Shown piece after piece: positions 44,097 through 52,607 of a DNA stretch of 64,000 nt. The position numbers were made by a program, and so were the translations under genes. The stretch lies in assembly GCA_009901575.1 (NCBI GenBank), contig WXYP01000004.1, positions 310,001-374,000 on the forward strand. The letters are read 5' to 3'. Positions within the stretch are counted from its first letter, which is position 1. Each line of letters starts with the position of its first letter. The stretch comes from Flavobacteriaceae bacterium R38. Lineage in GTDB: Bacteria; Bacteroidota; Bacteroidia; Flavobacteriales; Flavobacteriaceae. Below the pieces are notes generated by a model. That model was not told the origin of the DNA. It did not search any database and saw only the letters and a program-made list of their open reading frames with translations.

Positions 44097-45101
44097 ATGA
44101 AAGCCAGGTATTTCATTTTTACGTTTATATTTTTAATTCTTTTTTCTTGTTCAAGTGATGATAGTACGATTACAACTGGAGAAAATGTAAGTGAACCTAT
44201 ATCTAACCTTTCCAGAGAACAATTAAATTATCTAAACAGAATAATTGATGTTATGGAGGTTAATTCAATTAATAGAAATACAATTGATTGGCTAACATTT
44301 AGATCCAGAGTTATTGAAGCTGCTGAAGGGGCAACTTCAAGAGATGAGCTAGACACAGCTATTACACTGGCCTTAACATTATTAGGAGATAATCACAGTA
44401 GCTATATTAAAAGTGATGGTACATCTTTAATTGGAGAAAGAGATTTGGATTGCTCAACGCAACCAGCTCGAACTATTAGCCTTGATAATATAGGGTATAT
44501 TAAAGTAACGGCTTTTTCCGGGAATCGACTTCAGGCTGATCAGTATGCAACAAACCTGCAAAATGCAATTAAAAACCAGGATACTCCAGATTTAATTGGT
44601 TGGATAGTTGATCTTAGAAATAATAGTGGAGGGAATATGTGGCCGATGATTGCGGGAACGGGGCCTATTCTTGGTGAAGGTACGGCAGGGGCGTTTGTTT
44701 TTCCTGGTAGAAATGATCAAAACTGGGGATATTTTGACGGAGCAGGTGTGAATGGAGGTAATGAATTAGCAAAAGTGTCAGGCCCTTACACTTTGATAAA
44801 CCCAAATTCTAAAGTGGCTGTATTGACCAATCGTAGAACGGCAAGTTCTGGAGAGGCAGTAACAGTGGCTTTTAGAGGAAAATTTAATACCCGTAGCTTT
44901 GGAGAAGCAACCTGTGGAGTTTCTACATCCAACAGGCTATTTGATTTAGGAGAAAATACCTTTTTAAATTTAACAACGTTATACTTTGCTGATCGAAATG
45001 GAAATGTGTATGATAACGGGATAGTACCAGATGAAATAATTGAAGATCAAAATGAGCTCCAAACTCGTTTAGAGGAATGGTTTAGTGATACTTCCAATTA
45101 G
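44097..45101 (+). CDS. S41-family peptidase-like lipoprotein
   Basis: A 334-residue envelope protein. Its signal ends in LILFSC with Cys18 as lipid anchor, followed by SSDD. The S41 (tail-specific protease/IRBP-like) core is seen in VDLRNNSGGNMWPMIAG (about 172-188) and in TNRRTASSGEAV (about 239-250), where the serine after Ala is the likely nucleophile. The lysine found in CtpA-type GEKTFGKG is not obvious (GEATCGVST), as in the tricorn/IRBP-like branch. It follows the ABC exporter operon by 97 bases on the same strand and might process exported cargo, but a separate transcript is as likely. Confidence 0.85.
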   Translation: MKARYFIFTFIFLILFSCSSDDSTITTGENVSEPISNLSREQLNYLNRIIDVMEVNSINRNTIDWLTFRSRVIEAAEGATSRDELDTAITLALTLLGDNHSSYIKSDGTSLIGERDLDCSTQPARTISLDNIGYIKVTAFSGNRLQADQYATNLQNAIKNQDTPDLIGWIVDLRNNSGGNMWPMIAGTGPILGEGTAGAFVFPGRNDQNWGYFDGAGVNGGNELAKVSGPYTLINPNSKVAVLTNRRTASSGEAVTVAFRGKFNTRSFGEATCGVSTSNRLFDLGENTFLNLTTLYFADRNGNVYDNGIVPDEIIEDQNELQTRLEEWFSDTSN

Positions 45102-45171
45102 CTTAATATTAGAAATGTCCAGGTAAAATGATGAGATACTGTATGTGTTAGATAGAAGGATGATTAAATAG

Positions 45172-46359
45172 TTATGACACGAGCTTTAACAAAGGCTTTT
45201 TAAAAGGTATCTCAATATCTTTATCAGAATTTTTTAAACGAATAGATAATGATTCTCTATTTCTTTTCTTTTGATCCAGATAGTTTTGAAAATGACAAAA
45301 ACCTTTAAAATATGTAACAGGTTTTCCGTCTATAAAAGTTATTTCACTCATTAATTTTACAGAGGACGAGAACGATTCATTAGTTTTTATTTGAATGATT
45401 TTATAAGCTCCATTCGTAACGTATATCTTAATTCCGTAAGATTTTAGAGGTTGATCGGATACTGGTTTTGGGTTGCTTAGAATATATTCTCTGCTGGTTG
45501 AATTGACAATCAACTTGTATTTTTTAAAATAATCCAGCCCGATCCTGGCATCGTATTTTAAATATTTAGTGAGGGTGACTTCAGGCGAGACAGGTAATTG
45601 TTTTTCGAGATGCGACAAATCAAAATCTCTGTGAATAATCCGGGTAGTATCTATGTTTCCGAGTCCGGTAATAGAGAGTGAAGAGATTCCTACTCTTCGT
45701 TCTGTTTTGATTCCTCTTAGTGAGAAACGTTTTTTATATCGGTTTACTTTTAATTCGCCTTTAAACCCGAAATCGACCTTTGTTCTCAATGGTTTTTTAT
45801 TAAGTTTAAAATTAATAAACGTGCTGTTGCTGGAACTACTAATATCCATTTTCATTTTTAAACCATTACCTTCAAAAGGTTTTAAAGACAATAACATTTT
45901 CTTTTTTTCAAAATCTATTTTCCAATTAACGGCATTAATAATTGAAGCTCCAATAATTCCATCTACAGGATCACAAGGGAAAAACTTTTTAGTATCTATT
46001 AAATAAGCTTCTGTATTTGAAAAGATTGCTTTATCGATCTCAATTTTTTTGATATTGGCTTTACGTACATAAGTCCTGTTATTATTTCCATCTGTGATAC
46101 GCGTTCTTTTTCTAAATGTGACATTACTTTTTTTAGCAAAATCTTTATTGAAACAACTGTGTGTAGCTCCGTTATCGAATAAAAAACGCCCTTCTTCACC
46201 ATTTACCGTTGCTTTTATTACGATTAAACCTTCTACATATTCAAAAGGAATTTCTAAAATGTTATCATTTTCAGTTTCCTGAAAATATACATCACTGAAG
46301 GATTCAGAAGAGGTGCTTATGATTAAAAATGAAAATAATAGAAAGCAAAATTTATACAT
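45172..46359 (-). CDS. Secreted retropepsin-like aspartyl protease-family protein
   Basis: A 395-residue exported protein with a signal peptide over its first 20 residues. Two aspartyl-protease-type halves are visible: FLFDNGATHSCF (D62-N63-G64, where DTG or DSG is usual) and KVDFGFKGELKV near residue 195 (D-F-G). The C-terminal ~100 residues (YGIKIYVTNGAYKIIQI, EITFIDGKPVTYF) look like a PDZ domain. Such proteins are common in Bacteroidota, with few tested. The altered active-site triads make it uncertain whether this one is catalytic. It points towards the S41 gene, with 70 bases between their ends. Confidence 0.8.
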   Translation of the reverse strand: MYKFCFLLFSFLIISTSSESFSDVYFQETENDNILEIPFEYVEGLIVIKATVNGEEGRFLFDNGATHSCFNKDFAKKSNVTFRKRTRITDGNNNRTYVRKANIKKIEIDKAIFSNTEAYLIDTKKFFPCDPVDGIIGASIINAVNWKIDFEKKKMLLSLKPFEGNGLKMKMDISSSSNSTFINFKLNKKPLRTKVDFGFKGELKVNRYKKRFSLRGIKTERRVGISSLSITGLGNIDTTRIIHRDFDLSHLEKQLPVSPEVTLTKYLKYDARIGLDYFKKYKLIVNSTSREYILSNPKPVSDQPLKSYGIKIYVTNGAYKIIQIKTNESFSSSVKLMSEITFIDGKPVTYFKGFCHFQNYLDQKKRNRESLSIRLKNSDKDIEIPFKKPLLKLVS

Positions 46360-46430
46360 ATTTCGATATGAGATTTTAATACTCTAAAGATAAATTATAT
46401 ATTCATATGTATTTTATTACAGGAATGATT

Positions 46431-47105
46431 TCAATTCTTTTCAATTAGAAAATTGAGAATTTCATTATGTTTATCTCTTTTGGCAATGGTTAATGCATCA
46501 TCTCCATTATCCATTTTAAGTGTAATGTCGGCACCATTAGCTATTAGTAATTTAACCAGTGGTAAATTTCCTCTGTGAACTGCTGAATGAAGGGGAGTAA
46601 CGTTTTGAATTTGTGTGCTGTTTACATCAATTCTATTTTCAATAAACAGTCGACACAAAGTAATATTTTCTTTAGCTACCGCCGCATGTAAAGCATTAAC
46701 TTTAGATGGATTTTTAGCAGCTAATCCCGGATTGGCCCCTTGCTCTAATAGATATTCTGCAATTGCAGTCTGGTCAAAAAAAGAAGCCAGGGCTATTGGT
46801 GTAAATCCGTCGCTTGAATATTCATGTACTTTGTTTTTGTCTTTTTCTACGAATGATTTTACGATATCTATTTTACCACTCAAAATAGCTTCCTGAAAAT
46901 TAAAAGTTTGTTTTAGGGCAATAGCTTTTTTAAAAACTGAAGAGATATTACTATAAGCAATTAGCAGAAACCCGGAGCTGTTATTTCTATCTTTTTCATT
47001 TAGAACACCTGGATTTTGAGTGATAAAGCTAATAAGCTCTTCTGTTTTCTGATCTTTTATTTTTTCTATTAAAAGATCGATTAATTTAGTGTTTTGACGT
47101 GTCAT
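46431..47105 (-). CDS. Ankyrin-repeat protein
   Basis: A 224-residue soluble protein made almost entirely of ankyrin repeats. At least four are clear, with the TPLHxAxxxG pattern best seen in VTPLHSAVHRGNLPLVKLLIANGADI (about 173-198), KVNALHAAVAKENITLCRLFIENRIDV (about 134-160) and FTPIALASFFDQTAIAEYLLEQGANP (about 101-126). It has no signal peptide or membrane helix. These repeats bind other proteins; the partner is not evident. It is followed on the same strand by unrelated small genes, with no sign of an operon function. Confidence 0.88.
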   Translation of the reverse strand: MTRQNTKLIDLLIEKIKDQKTEELISFITQNPGVLNEKDRNNSSGFLLIAYSNISSVFKKAIALKQTFNFQEAILSGKIDIVKSFVEKDKNKVHEYSSDGFTPIALASFFDQTAIAEYLLEQGANPGLAAKNPSKVNALHAAVAKENITLCRLFIENRIDVNSTQIQNVTPLHSAVHRGNLPLVKLLIANGADITLKMDNGDDALTIAKRDKHNEILNFLIEKN

Positions 47106-47126
47106 TGTTATAATTGAAAGTAATGA

Positions 47127-47504
47127 TTAACACCCAATATCTACTCCTTGTTTTCTTAGATCAACAGCACGTTCAATAAACTCATCAATATGAGTATGAT
47201 GAATATTTGTTGATTTTTTAAACCGGATACATCCTTTTCCCTGGTTTATTCCCATCAGTAATTCCCCTGAAGGATCTACTTTTTTTGTATCGCCTACATA
47301 AAAACTAACATAATCTTTTTGCGCATTAAGGCTAAAAACTAAGCCTTTATCATCACTATAACCCAGCATTTTATATTGAATGCCCTCAATATAATCTGGA
47401 GCTTTTGATTTAATAATCTTCCGTATTGCCTGTAATTTTTCCAGCCTCCAGTCATTTTCCAGGGCATTGATATACTCTGTGGGTGTTGTTACATTATATT
47501 GCAT
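47127..47504 (-). CDS. DUF1801 (YdhG-like) family protein
   Basis: A 125-residue protein matching DUF1801: an N-terminal helix with LEKLQAIRKIIKSKAPDYIEGIQYKMLGY and strands YVSFYVGDTKKV and GCIRFKKSTNIH. The fold is TATA-box-protein-like, found in many small bacterial proteins of unknown role, some next to DNA-binding or stress genes. It lies 21 bases upstream of the ankyrin gene on the same strand, so co-transcription is possible. No activity can be assigned. Confidence 0.8.
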   Translation of the reverse strand: MQYNVTTPTEYINALENDWRLEKLQAIRKIIKSKAPDYIEGIQYKMLGYSDDKGLVFSLNAQKDYVSFYVGDTKKVDPSGELLMGINQGKGCIRFKKSTNIHHTHIDEFIERAVDLRKQGVDIGC

Positions 47505-47549
47505 AGTTTAGTGCTTTTATACAAAGTGATACTGATTATTTATTGGCTC

Positions 47550-47921
47550 CTATTCTTTCAATTGTTTAAATGTGATCGAATTTTTATCCGGATCATATAT
47601 CCCAATACTTAAAGAAGAAGCATCCTCAAAGATATCTCCTATGGTTTCTCCTCCGTGTTGAATTGCAAGATAAATGGTTTTTTGAATATCAGAAACTATG
47701 ATGTCAAATTGATGCCTGTTTTGAGTTGCTGTATTTTGAGCGATCTCAGCCGGACAAAAAAGAAGATTTAAGCCTCCCCAAATACCAGTGTATAATTTAG
47801 AGTTATACATTTCTTTTTCTTCAAATTGTATATCAAATACATTCGAATAAAATGACAGCATTTTTTCCATGTTAGTAATTGCCATTGTCATTCCTTGAAT
47901 GCTATATCTGGGATTTTCCAT
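47550..47921 (-). CDS. VOC/glyoxalase-superfamily protein
   Basis: A 123-residue single-domain vicinal-oxygen-chelate protein. It has the betaalphabetabetabeta pattern: GMTMAITNMEKMLSFYSNVFDIQFEEKEMYNSKL at the start and IYDPDKNSITFKQL at the end. Members are glyoxalases, dioxygenases or antibiotic-binding resistance proteins. The usual metal ligands (His at strand 1, Glu at the end) are not both obvious, so it may be a binding protein. Short distances separate it from the genes on both sides. Confidence 0.8.
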   Translation of the reverse strand: MENPRYSIQGMTMAITNMEKMLSFYSNVFDIQFEEKEMYNSKLYTGIWGGLNLLFCPAEIAQNTATQNRHQFDIIVSDIQKTIYLAIQHGGETIGDIFEDASSLSIGIYDPDKNSITFKQLKE

Positions 47922-47932
47922 GATCTTAACTC

Positions 47933-48430
47933 TTATTTTATCGATTTATAAACAGCTTCGCCAAAGCCCAAATATTTATCTTCTCTTAAGATATAATCTT
48001 TCACCTTTAGTTGTCCGTTTTGAATGAACTCATAACTGGTTTTTCCCTGTTCAGTTTCAGGAGTTCCCCAAATAATTGTCATTTGGGTAGCATTTGTTGT
48101 TCCTTTTAAAGGAAAAGTAATTCCTCTGGAGTCAAACCAGGTACCCTTAATAACAGAATCATTAACTACCTTGTAATAAGCGTTTGCTTTAAAAATAATT
48201 TCTTTTCCGTTTTTCAACATTCTTTTATTCTGGAAAGTAAGCTGCACGAATGCATCGTCTAATGTTGATTTCCAATGCATTTTAAATGAAGCATCAGTAT
48301 TCATTAGCATACCTTTACCTTCCCACTTAGTATTGCTAAGTTTCTCCAATACAGATTGTCCGGATGCTATGATAAATATACACGATAGTATAACTGTAAG
48401 CATTATCGTTTTGTGTTTTAATGAAGTCAT
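47933..48430 (-). CDS. Secreted protein of unknown function
   Basis: A 165-residue exported protein. A basic N-terminus and a hydrophobic stretch (IMLTVILSCIFIIASGQ) form a signal peptide, cleaved at about residue 25. The mature part starts LEKLSNTKWEGKGMLMNTDASFKMHW and continues as beta-strand-rich sequence ending in YILREDKYLGFGEAVYKS, similar in style to small lipocalin-like or DUF1579-like proteins. I do not recognise a catalytic motif. It starts 12 bases from the VOC gene stop on the same strand. Confidence 0.7.
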   Translation of the reverse strand: MTSLKHKTIMLTVILSCIFIIASGQSVLEKLSNTKWEGKGMLMNTDASFKMHWKSTLDDAFVQLTFQNKRMLKNGKEIIFKANAYYKVVNDSVIKGTWFDSRGITFPLKGTTNATQMTIIWGTPETEQGKTSYEFIQNGQLKVKDYILREDKYLGFGEAVYKSIK

Positions 48431-48517
48431 TTTATGGTTTGGTTTTAAATTTCTAATTAAAATTAGGCTATGTTTTAAACATAAGATTCATACTAAAGTA
48501 CCAAATCTGCTTTTCCT

Positions 48518-48925
48518 CTATTTCCTGTTTTCTTTACGGATAACAACTTTTAATCCGGACCACACTTCACTAACACTACAAACTTTTATGTCAACTAACC
48601 CCAAAGGGAAAACATTTTTTCGTACTGTATCTTCTGTGATGTCAGTTTCAACTTTTGAAGCTTTTTTGGGCCAGGAAACCCAAATCATCCCATCTTGCTG
48701 TAAAAGCGGAAGGTATTTAGTTAAAGATTCTTTTAACAGCTTTTCTTCTTTACTAAAAATGTGAATGACATCGGCCAATTCACCAGGACTTGGTTTAGTA
48801 ACCTTGAAGGGGATTTCCAACCAATCCATATACTCATCAGGAGGATTGATTAAAAGTGTTCTATGTGTTTCTTTAATCCCCAGTTTAAGATATAGGGGTT
48901 TTCCAGAATAGCCGGTACGCGTCAT
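48518..48925 (-). CDS. DUF3052 family protein
   Basis: A 135-residue soluble protein. TGYSGKPLYLKLGIKE at the start, MIWVSWPKKASKVETDITEDTVRKN (near residue 84) and VDIKVCSVSEVWSGLKVV (near 112) match DUF3052, a family found in actinobacteria and Bacteroidota and of unknown function. I place the start at ATG 48925, because relatives begin just before the TGYSG motif; a GTG at 48955 would add ten residues. Neither site has a clear Shine-Dalgarno sequence, as usual in this phylum. Confidence 0.85.
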   Translation of the reverse strand: MTRTGYSGKPLYLKLGIKETHRTLLINPPDEYMDWLEIPFKVTKPSPGELADVIHIFSKEEKLLKESLTKYLPLLQQDGMIWVSWPKKASKVETDITEDTVRKNVFPLGLVDIKVCSVSEVWSGLKVVIRKENRK

Positions 48926-49059
48926 AATGTGTTTTATTAAATCAGGTTGAGTCACTTAAAAATAGTTGAAAATCTCCTAAATACACCCTTAAACTTTATC
49001 CAAGTATTTATTATAAGACGTTTTTGTTTTGATATTTAGGGACAAAATAATTGAGGTTT

Positions 49060-49593
49060 TTACTTTTTATAAAGCTCTAATTCTACATTAATGTTTTTTC
49101 CAATTAATACATCCGTAGCTCCAAAATCTAATTTAAAATCACTTCTTTTCAGTGTCGTTGAAATGGTTATTAAACCTTTTTGATTGATCTTAAAGGGCAT
49201 ACTAATCTTTTTTTCTACCTCTTTTATTTTTAAAAACCCTGTAATAATATGGGTTGACGGATTGATTTCTGATGAATAAAAACGTATTTGAGGAAACTTG
49301 TCAGCATCTAAATATGCATCACTTCTTAATGATTTGTCCCTGGATTCGTCTCCGGTATGAATACTTTTTACAGATATTTTGCTTTCGATAGTCTGTAATA
49401 CACCATTTGAATTAAAAGCTAACTTCCCTGAAAAATCATCAAATTGTCCTTTCACGGTCAAAAACCCCATATGGGCAATGGAAAAGGCTACCTTAGATTT
49501 CTGATAATCAATTTGATATACTGTTGTTTGAGCAAAGCATAAGGAACATTGCCCCCCTGTTATGAATAACAGGGAGATCAATATTTTTTTCAT
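49060..49593 (-). CDS. YceI-family lipocalin-like secreted protein (first of a pair, downstream)
   Basis: A YceI protein of about 177 residues; the family folds as an eight-stranded barrel that binds isoprenoid-like lipids in the periplasm. The start is set at ATG 49593, where MKKILISLLFITGGQCSLCFAQ is a signal peptide; the frame from 49620 would overlap the upstream gene by 17 bases. The core patterns are VAFSIAHMGFLTVKGQFDDFSG (about 32-53) and SLRSDAYLDADKFPQIRFYSSE (about 86-107). It lies 10 bases downstream of the second YceI gene, so the two are one transcript. Confidence 0.9.
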   Translation of the reverse strand: MKKILISLLFITGGQCSLCFAQTTVYQIDYQKSKVAFSIAHMGFLTVKGQFDDFSGKLAFNSNGVLQTIESKISVKSIHTGDESRDKSLRSDAYLDADKFPQIRFYSSEINPSTHIITGFLKIKEVEKKISMPFKINQKGLITISTTLKRSDFKLDFGATDVLIGKNINVELELYKK

Positions 49594-49603
49594 CAGATGA
49601 GGT

Positions 49604-50185
49604 TTATTCAGCAAGAGCAAGTATAATTAAAGTGATTTTAACTTCATTCCCTACGATACTTGTACCATTAGGGAGTTTTCTATCAAAACTTACTCCATAA
49701 TCCTGCCTGTTGATAACAGTAGAGGCTTTAAAGGCTATTGATTGTTTTCGGGTTGGCAAATCTAACAGTGGACCTTTTATTGAAAATGGTAATTCAATCT
49801 CTTTACTCACCCCGTGAATAGTTAAATTGCCTACTAAATAATTTTTTCCGTTTTTGGTGATTGTTTTGGTGCTTTTAAATGTTATTTCAGGATAGGTAGT
49901 AGCATCAAGAAAAGCTTTACTCTTAACAGCCTCTTCACCTCCTATATTATTAGCATCGTAACTATCAACTTTAATCACGGCTTCTGCACTGGATTTTGAG
50001 ATGTCTTCCACATTATAAGTAATAGTACCTTCCGCAGTTTTAAACCTACCAACAACGTCAACAACTCCAAAGCGTTCTATTTGAATTTGAACAGTGCTAT
50101 GCCCGGCATCAATTTTATAGTTTTGGGCAGATAGTGTTGAAGTAACTAATAAGAGAAGTAAAGTAATTGTAAATCTTGTTTTCAT
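49604..50185 (-). CDS. YceI-family lipocalin-like secreted protein (first gene of the pair)
   Basis: A 193-residue YceI protein with signal peptide MKTRFTITLLLLLVTSTLSAQ. Patterns of the family: IDAGHSTVQIQIERFGVVDVVGRFKTAEG (about 26-54), VKSKAFLDATTYPEITFKSTK (about 85-105), and GNLTIHGVSKEIELPF (about 118-133). Sequence divergence from its neighbour shows the duplication is old. Similar pairs often sit by cytochrome or stress genes; here the neighbour is a membrane-bound AraC regulator about 150 bases upstream, which may control it. Confidence 0.92.
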   Translation of the reverse strand: MKTRFTITLLLLLVTSTLSAQNYKIDAGHSTVQIQIERFGVVDVVGRFKTAEGTITYNVEDISKSSAEAVIKVDSYDANNIGGEEAVKSKAFLDATTYPEITFKSTKTITKNGKNYLVGNLTIHGVSKEIELPFSIKGPLLDLPTRKQSIAFKASTVINRQDYGVSFDRKLPNGTSIVGNEVKITLIILALAE

Positions 50186-50339
50186 AATATATAATTGATT
50201 TAGTATTTATTGAAAACAATGATATATGTTCCCTGGTTATATATCGACAATAGTTATAAGGATTGCTTTGTTTTAGGAAAAATTAACTCAAACTATGTAT
50301 TTTCAATCCGCAATAGATTTTCTAATATATATTTTGAGT

Positions 50340-51476
50340 TTAAACCTGAATAGTAGATTCCCGGAATTTAGAAGGGGTAATTTTTTCGAACTTTTTAAAA
50401 GCATTTACAAATGAAGTCTTGTTATTAAAACCGGCATCAAAAGCAACTTGAATTAATGTGTATTCCGGGTGTTCCTGAATGATTTTCTTAGCTTCATTAA
50501 CCCTGTACTGATTGATAAAATCAAAGAAAGAAAGCTTGAAATGCTGATTGATAATTTGTGATAGATGATGATTTTTTAAGTTCATTTCCTGTGCAAGATC
50601 ATGGAGCCGTAATTCATTGTTTAAATGTATTTTTTTCTTCTCCATTAACTCGTTTAGTTTTTCAATATGTATAGCCATATTTTCTATGGTAAGAGAACTA
50701 TTGGCATACTTTATAACTTTCTTATCAATCGATTGCCATTCGGTATTTATTAAATAAAAGCTAATGAGGTAAAATAATACTCCCATAGGGAGTACATAAA
50801 TATAATCCAGGTGTCTGCGATAAATATCTGTGACTAATAAAATATATAAAAATATAGCATCAAATATCAGCGTAAATAGTAACAGAATATTGAATATTCT
50901 TGTCCATTTCAGATGTGTGCCAATATTTGAGTATGCTAAAGCCAGATCTTGTTTGTACTTCCTGAGCAGCATTAAATTTCTAAGAAGATAAAAGCCAAAA
51001 TGTAAAAACTGGGTAATAAATAGTATAGAATAGGTGTATTGAATAGGCGAAATAACTTTATCCCGATGATCAAAAACAGAAAGCATTCCGTAATGCACCT
51101 GGCGCTGATCTAGGATATTACCTCCTGATAACGGAATTATAATCACAAAAACAATAAAAGGAATAAAGTGCAAGAAACTCTTTGTAGAAAAAGTTCTTTG
51201 TGTACTTGTAATTGATTTGGTATAAAAATAAACTAAAGGCCCGAGTAAAAACCAAGATCCGTAACGAGTACCATAAAACAAGTCAAAGTTTACATCTATG
51301 GTATTTCTGATACAGAAAAATTCGGCCAGAAACCAAAGCAATACAATTACTATAGCTATTAAAAATGAACTTCCTTTTCTTTTTTTCTTTGCTGCGGAAA
51401 GTAAAAGGATGGATAGCAAAAATAATCCCTGGAAAAAAATAATTAATATAACAATGGACCAGATATCTAAGTTCAT
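50340..51476 (-). CDS. AraC-family regulator with membrane-embedded N-terminal domain
   Basis: A 378-residue protein. About residues 6-240 contain seven or so membrane helices (for example IVILIIFFQGLFLLSILLLS, FLIAIVIVLLWFLAEFFCI, LDYIYVLPMGVLFYLISFYLI). The C-terminus (about 285-375) is an AraC-type double helix-turn-helix with RLHDLAQEMNLKNHHLSQIINQHFKLSFFDFINQYRVNEAKKII and TLIQVAFDAGFNNKTSFVNAFKKFEKITPSKFR. This 7TM-AraC arrangement is frequent in Bacteroidota and is thought to sense envelope conditions. Its target is probably nearby, perhaps the downstream YceI pair. Confidence 0.9.
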   Translation of the reverse strand: MNLDIWSIVILIIFFQGLFLLSILLLSAAKKKRKGSSFLIAIVIVLLWFLAEFFCIRNTIDVNFDLFYGTRYGSWFLLGPLVYFYTKSITSTQRTFSTKSFLHFIPFIVFVIIIPLSGGNILDQRQVHYGMLSVFDHRDKVISPIQYTYSILFITQFLHFGFYLLRNLMLLRKYKQDLALAYSNIGTHLKWTRIFNILLLFTLIFDAIFLYILLVTDIYRRHLDYIYVLPMGVLFYLISFYLINTEWQSIDKKVIKYANSSLTIENMAIHIEKLNELMEKKKIHLNNELRLHDLAQEMNLKNHHLSQIINQHFKLSFFDFINQYRVNEAKKIIQEHPEYTLIQVAFDAGFNNKTSFVNAFKKFEKITPSKFRESTIQV

Positions 51477-51571
51477 CTTTTATTAAAGCTAGTATTCAAA
51501 AATAGTCAACTGTTTTTAAATGGGATTGTTAATCTAATTTGAGTTTGATTTAAAGGATACATTAAATTTTA

Positions 51572-51640
51572 TGTCATTCCTGCGAAGGCAGGAATCTAAA
51601 AATTAAAAGGATATGGATTCTCATCTTCGCAGGAATGACA
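51572..51640. repeat. Pair of short palindromic repeats in inverted orientation (copies 4 and 5)
   Basis: TGTCATTCCTGC at 51572-51583 with its own mirror GCAGGAAT forms one unit; a second unit ending GCAGGAATGACA at 51629-51640 is its reversed relative, with a degenerate inner arm (GGATTCTCATCTTC). Together they form a longer inverted pair around AAAAATTAAAAGGATAT, directly beyond the end of the LysR gene. Paired REP-like units of this kind may work as transcript-end stabilisers. Confidence 0.8.
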
Positions 51641-51654
51641 ACTCATCTTATTTA

Positions 51655-52533
51655 CTAAATAAACTTAAGGATTTTTGATAACATTGGATTCCGATTCTTT
51701 TTATTCCAAACTGCCGATAATATGGTACGCTGAGGAATTTTTGATAACTCAATAAATTTAATTGGCATATCGTACCCTAATTTTAAGGAAGTAGGTACAA
51801 TTGCTATTCCGAAACCATTTTCTACCAGTTTAAAAATAGTATTTGCATGTACCGTAGTATGAGAAACCAATGGCGTAAATTTACCATAATCGAAAATACT
51901 CATCACACTTTTGTAATAAGCAGGGCTATAATCTTTTTCGAATAAAATAAAAGACTCGTGTTTTAATTGAGATAGCGAAGTAAAATTATCCGATGATGAC
52001 GAATGGTTTTCAGGTAAAACCAAAGAAAAGGTATCTTTAAAAACCGGTTTGATATTCAGTTCATCCGGAACTTCATTTAAACGAACAAAACCCACATCAA
52101 TTTCCTGAGATAAAAGTGCTTCAATCTGACGCATATTGTACATCTCTTTTAAGCTAAAACGAACTTCAGGATGATGCTTTCTAAAAGCCACTAATAAATC
52201 CGGAATTACATTTTGCATGGTAGACCCCACATACCCCAATTTAATTTTCCCTTCGGCACCTTCATCCAGTAATTTAGTATGTGACAAAGCATTTTCTAAA
52301 TTTTTTAATAAAGTAGAAGCTTCTTTTTTTAAATATAACCCGGCAGGAGTCAATACAACATTTCTATTATTCCTTTCAAATAGTTTTACATTTAAATCGT
52401 CTTCCATCTGTCTGATTTGCCTGCTCAAACCTGGCTGTGAGATGTATAATTTTTCTGCTGCTTTTCTAAAATGTAAATCCTCTGCAACAGCTAAAAAATA
52501 CTTGAGATGTCGTAATTCTATTTGATAACTCAT
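51655..52533 (-). CDS. LysR-family transcriptional regulator, likely hut regulator
   Basis: A regulator of 292 residues. The N-terminal winged helix-turn-helix is LRHLKYFLAVAEDLHFRKAAEKLYISQPGLSRQIRQMEDDL (about 6-46) and the rest is a periplasmic-binding-like effector domain. The start is ATG 52533; the longer frame begins with TTG at 52542. It is divergent from hutH with 74 bases between the start codons, a classic LysR arrangement, so it probably controls the histidine-degradation operon in response to urocanate or histidine; that ligand is inferred. A 13-base inverted repeat ATCAAT-T-ATTGAT at 52538-52550 lies just upstream of its own start. Confidence 0.9.
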   Translation of the reverse strand: MSYQIELRHLKYFLAVAEDLHFRKAAEKLYISQPGLSRQIRQMEDDLNVKLFERNNRNVVLTPAGLYLKKEASTLLKNLENALSHTKLLDEGAEGKIKLGYVGSTMQNVIPDLLVAFRKHHPEVRFSLKEMYNMRQIEALLSQEIDVGFVRLNEVPDELNIKPVFKDTFSLVLPENHSSSSDNFTSLSQLKHESFILFEKDYSPAYYKSVMSIFDYGKFTPLVSHTTVHANTIFKLVENGFGIAIVPTSLKLGYDMPIKFIELSKIPQRTILSAVWNKKNRNPMLSKILKFI

Positions 52534-52537
52534 AGGT

Positions 52538-52591
52538 ATCAATTATTGATTTAAATGATCTTGTTGATTATCAAAAATAATAAGAAATTTG
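52538..52591 (+). promoter_or_regulatory. hut intergenic control region: LysR-type inverted repeat and candidate hutH promoter
   Basis: ATCAAT-T-ATTGAT (52538-52550) is a perfect inverted repeat suitable for a LysR-type regulator. Downstream, CTTG (52560-52563), a 20-base spacer and GAAATTTG (52584-52591) resemble the Bacteroidota promoter TTTG-N20-TAnnTTTG with one mismatch in each box. Transcription would start about 10 bases before the hutH ATG. Confidence 0.5.
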
Positions 52592-52607
52592 AATAAAAAC
52601 TACAAGA

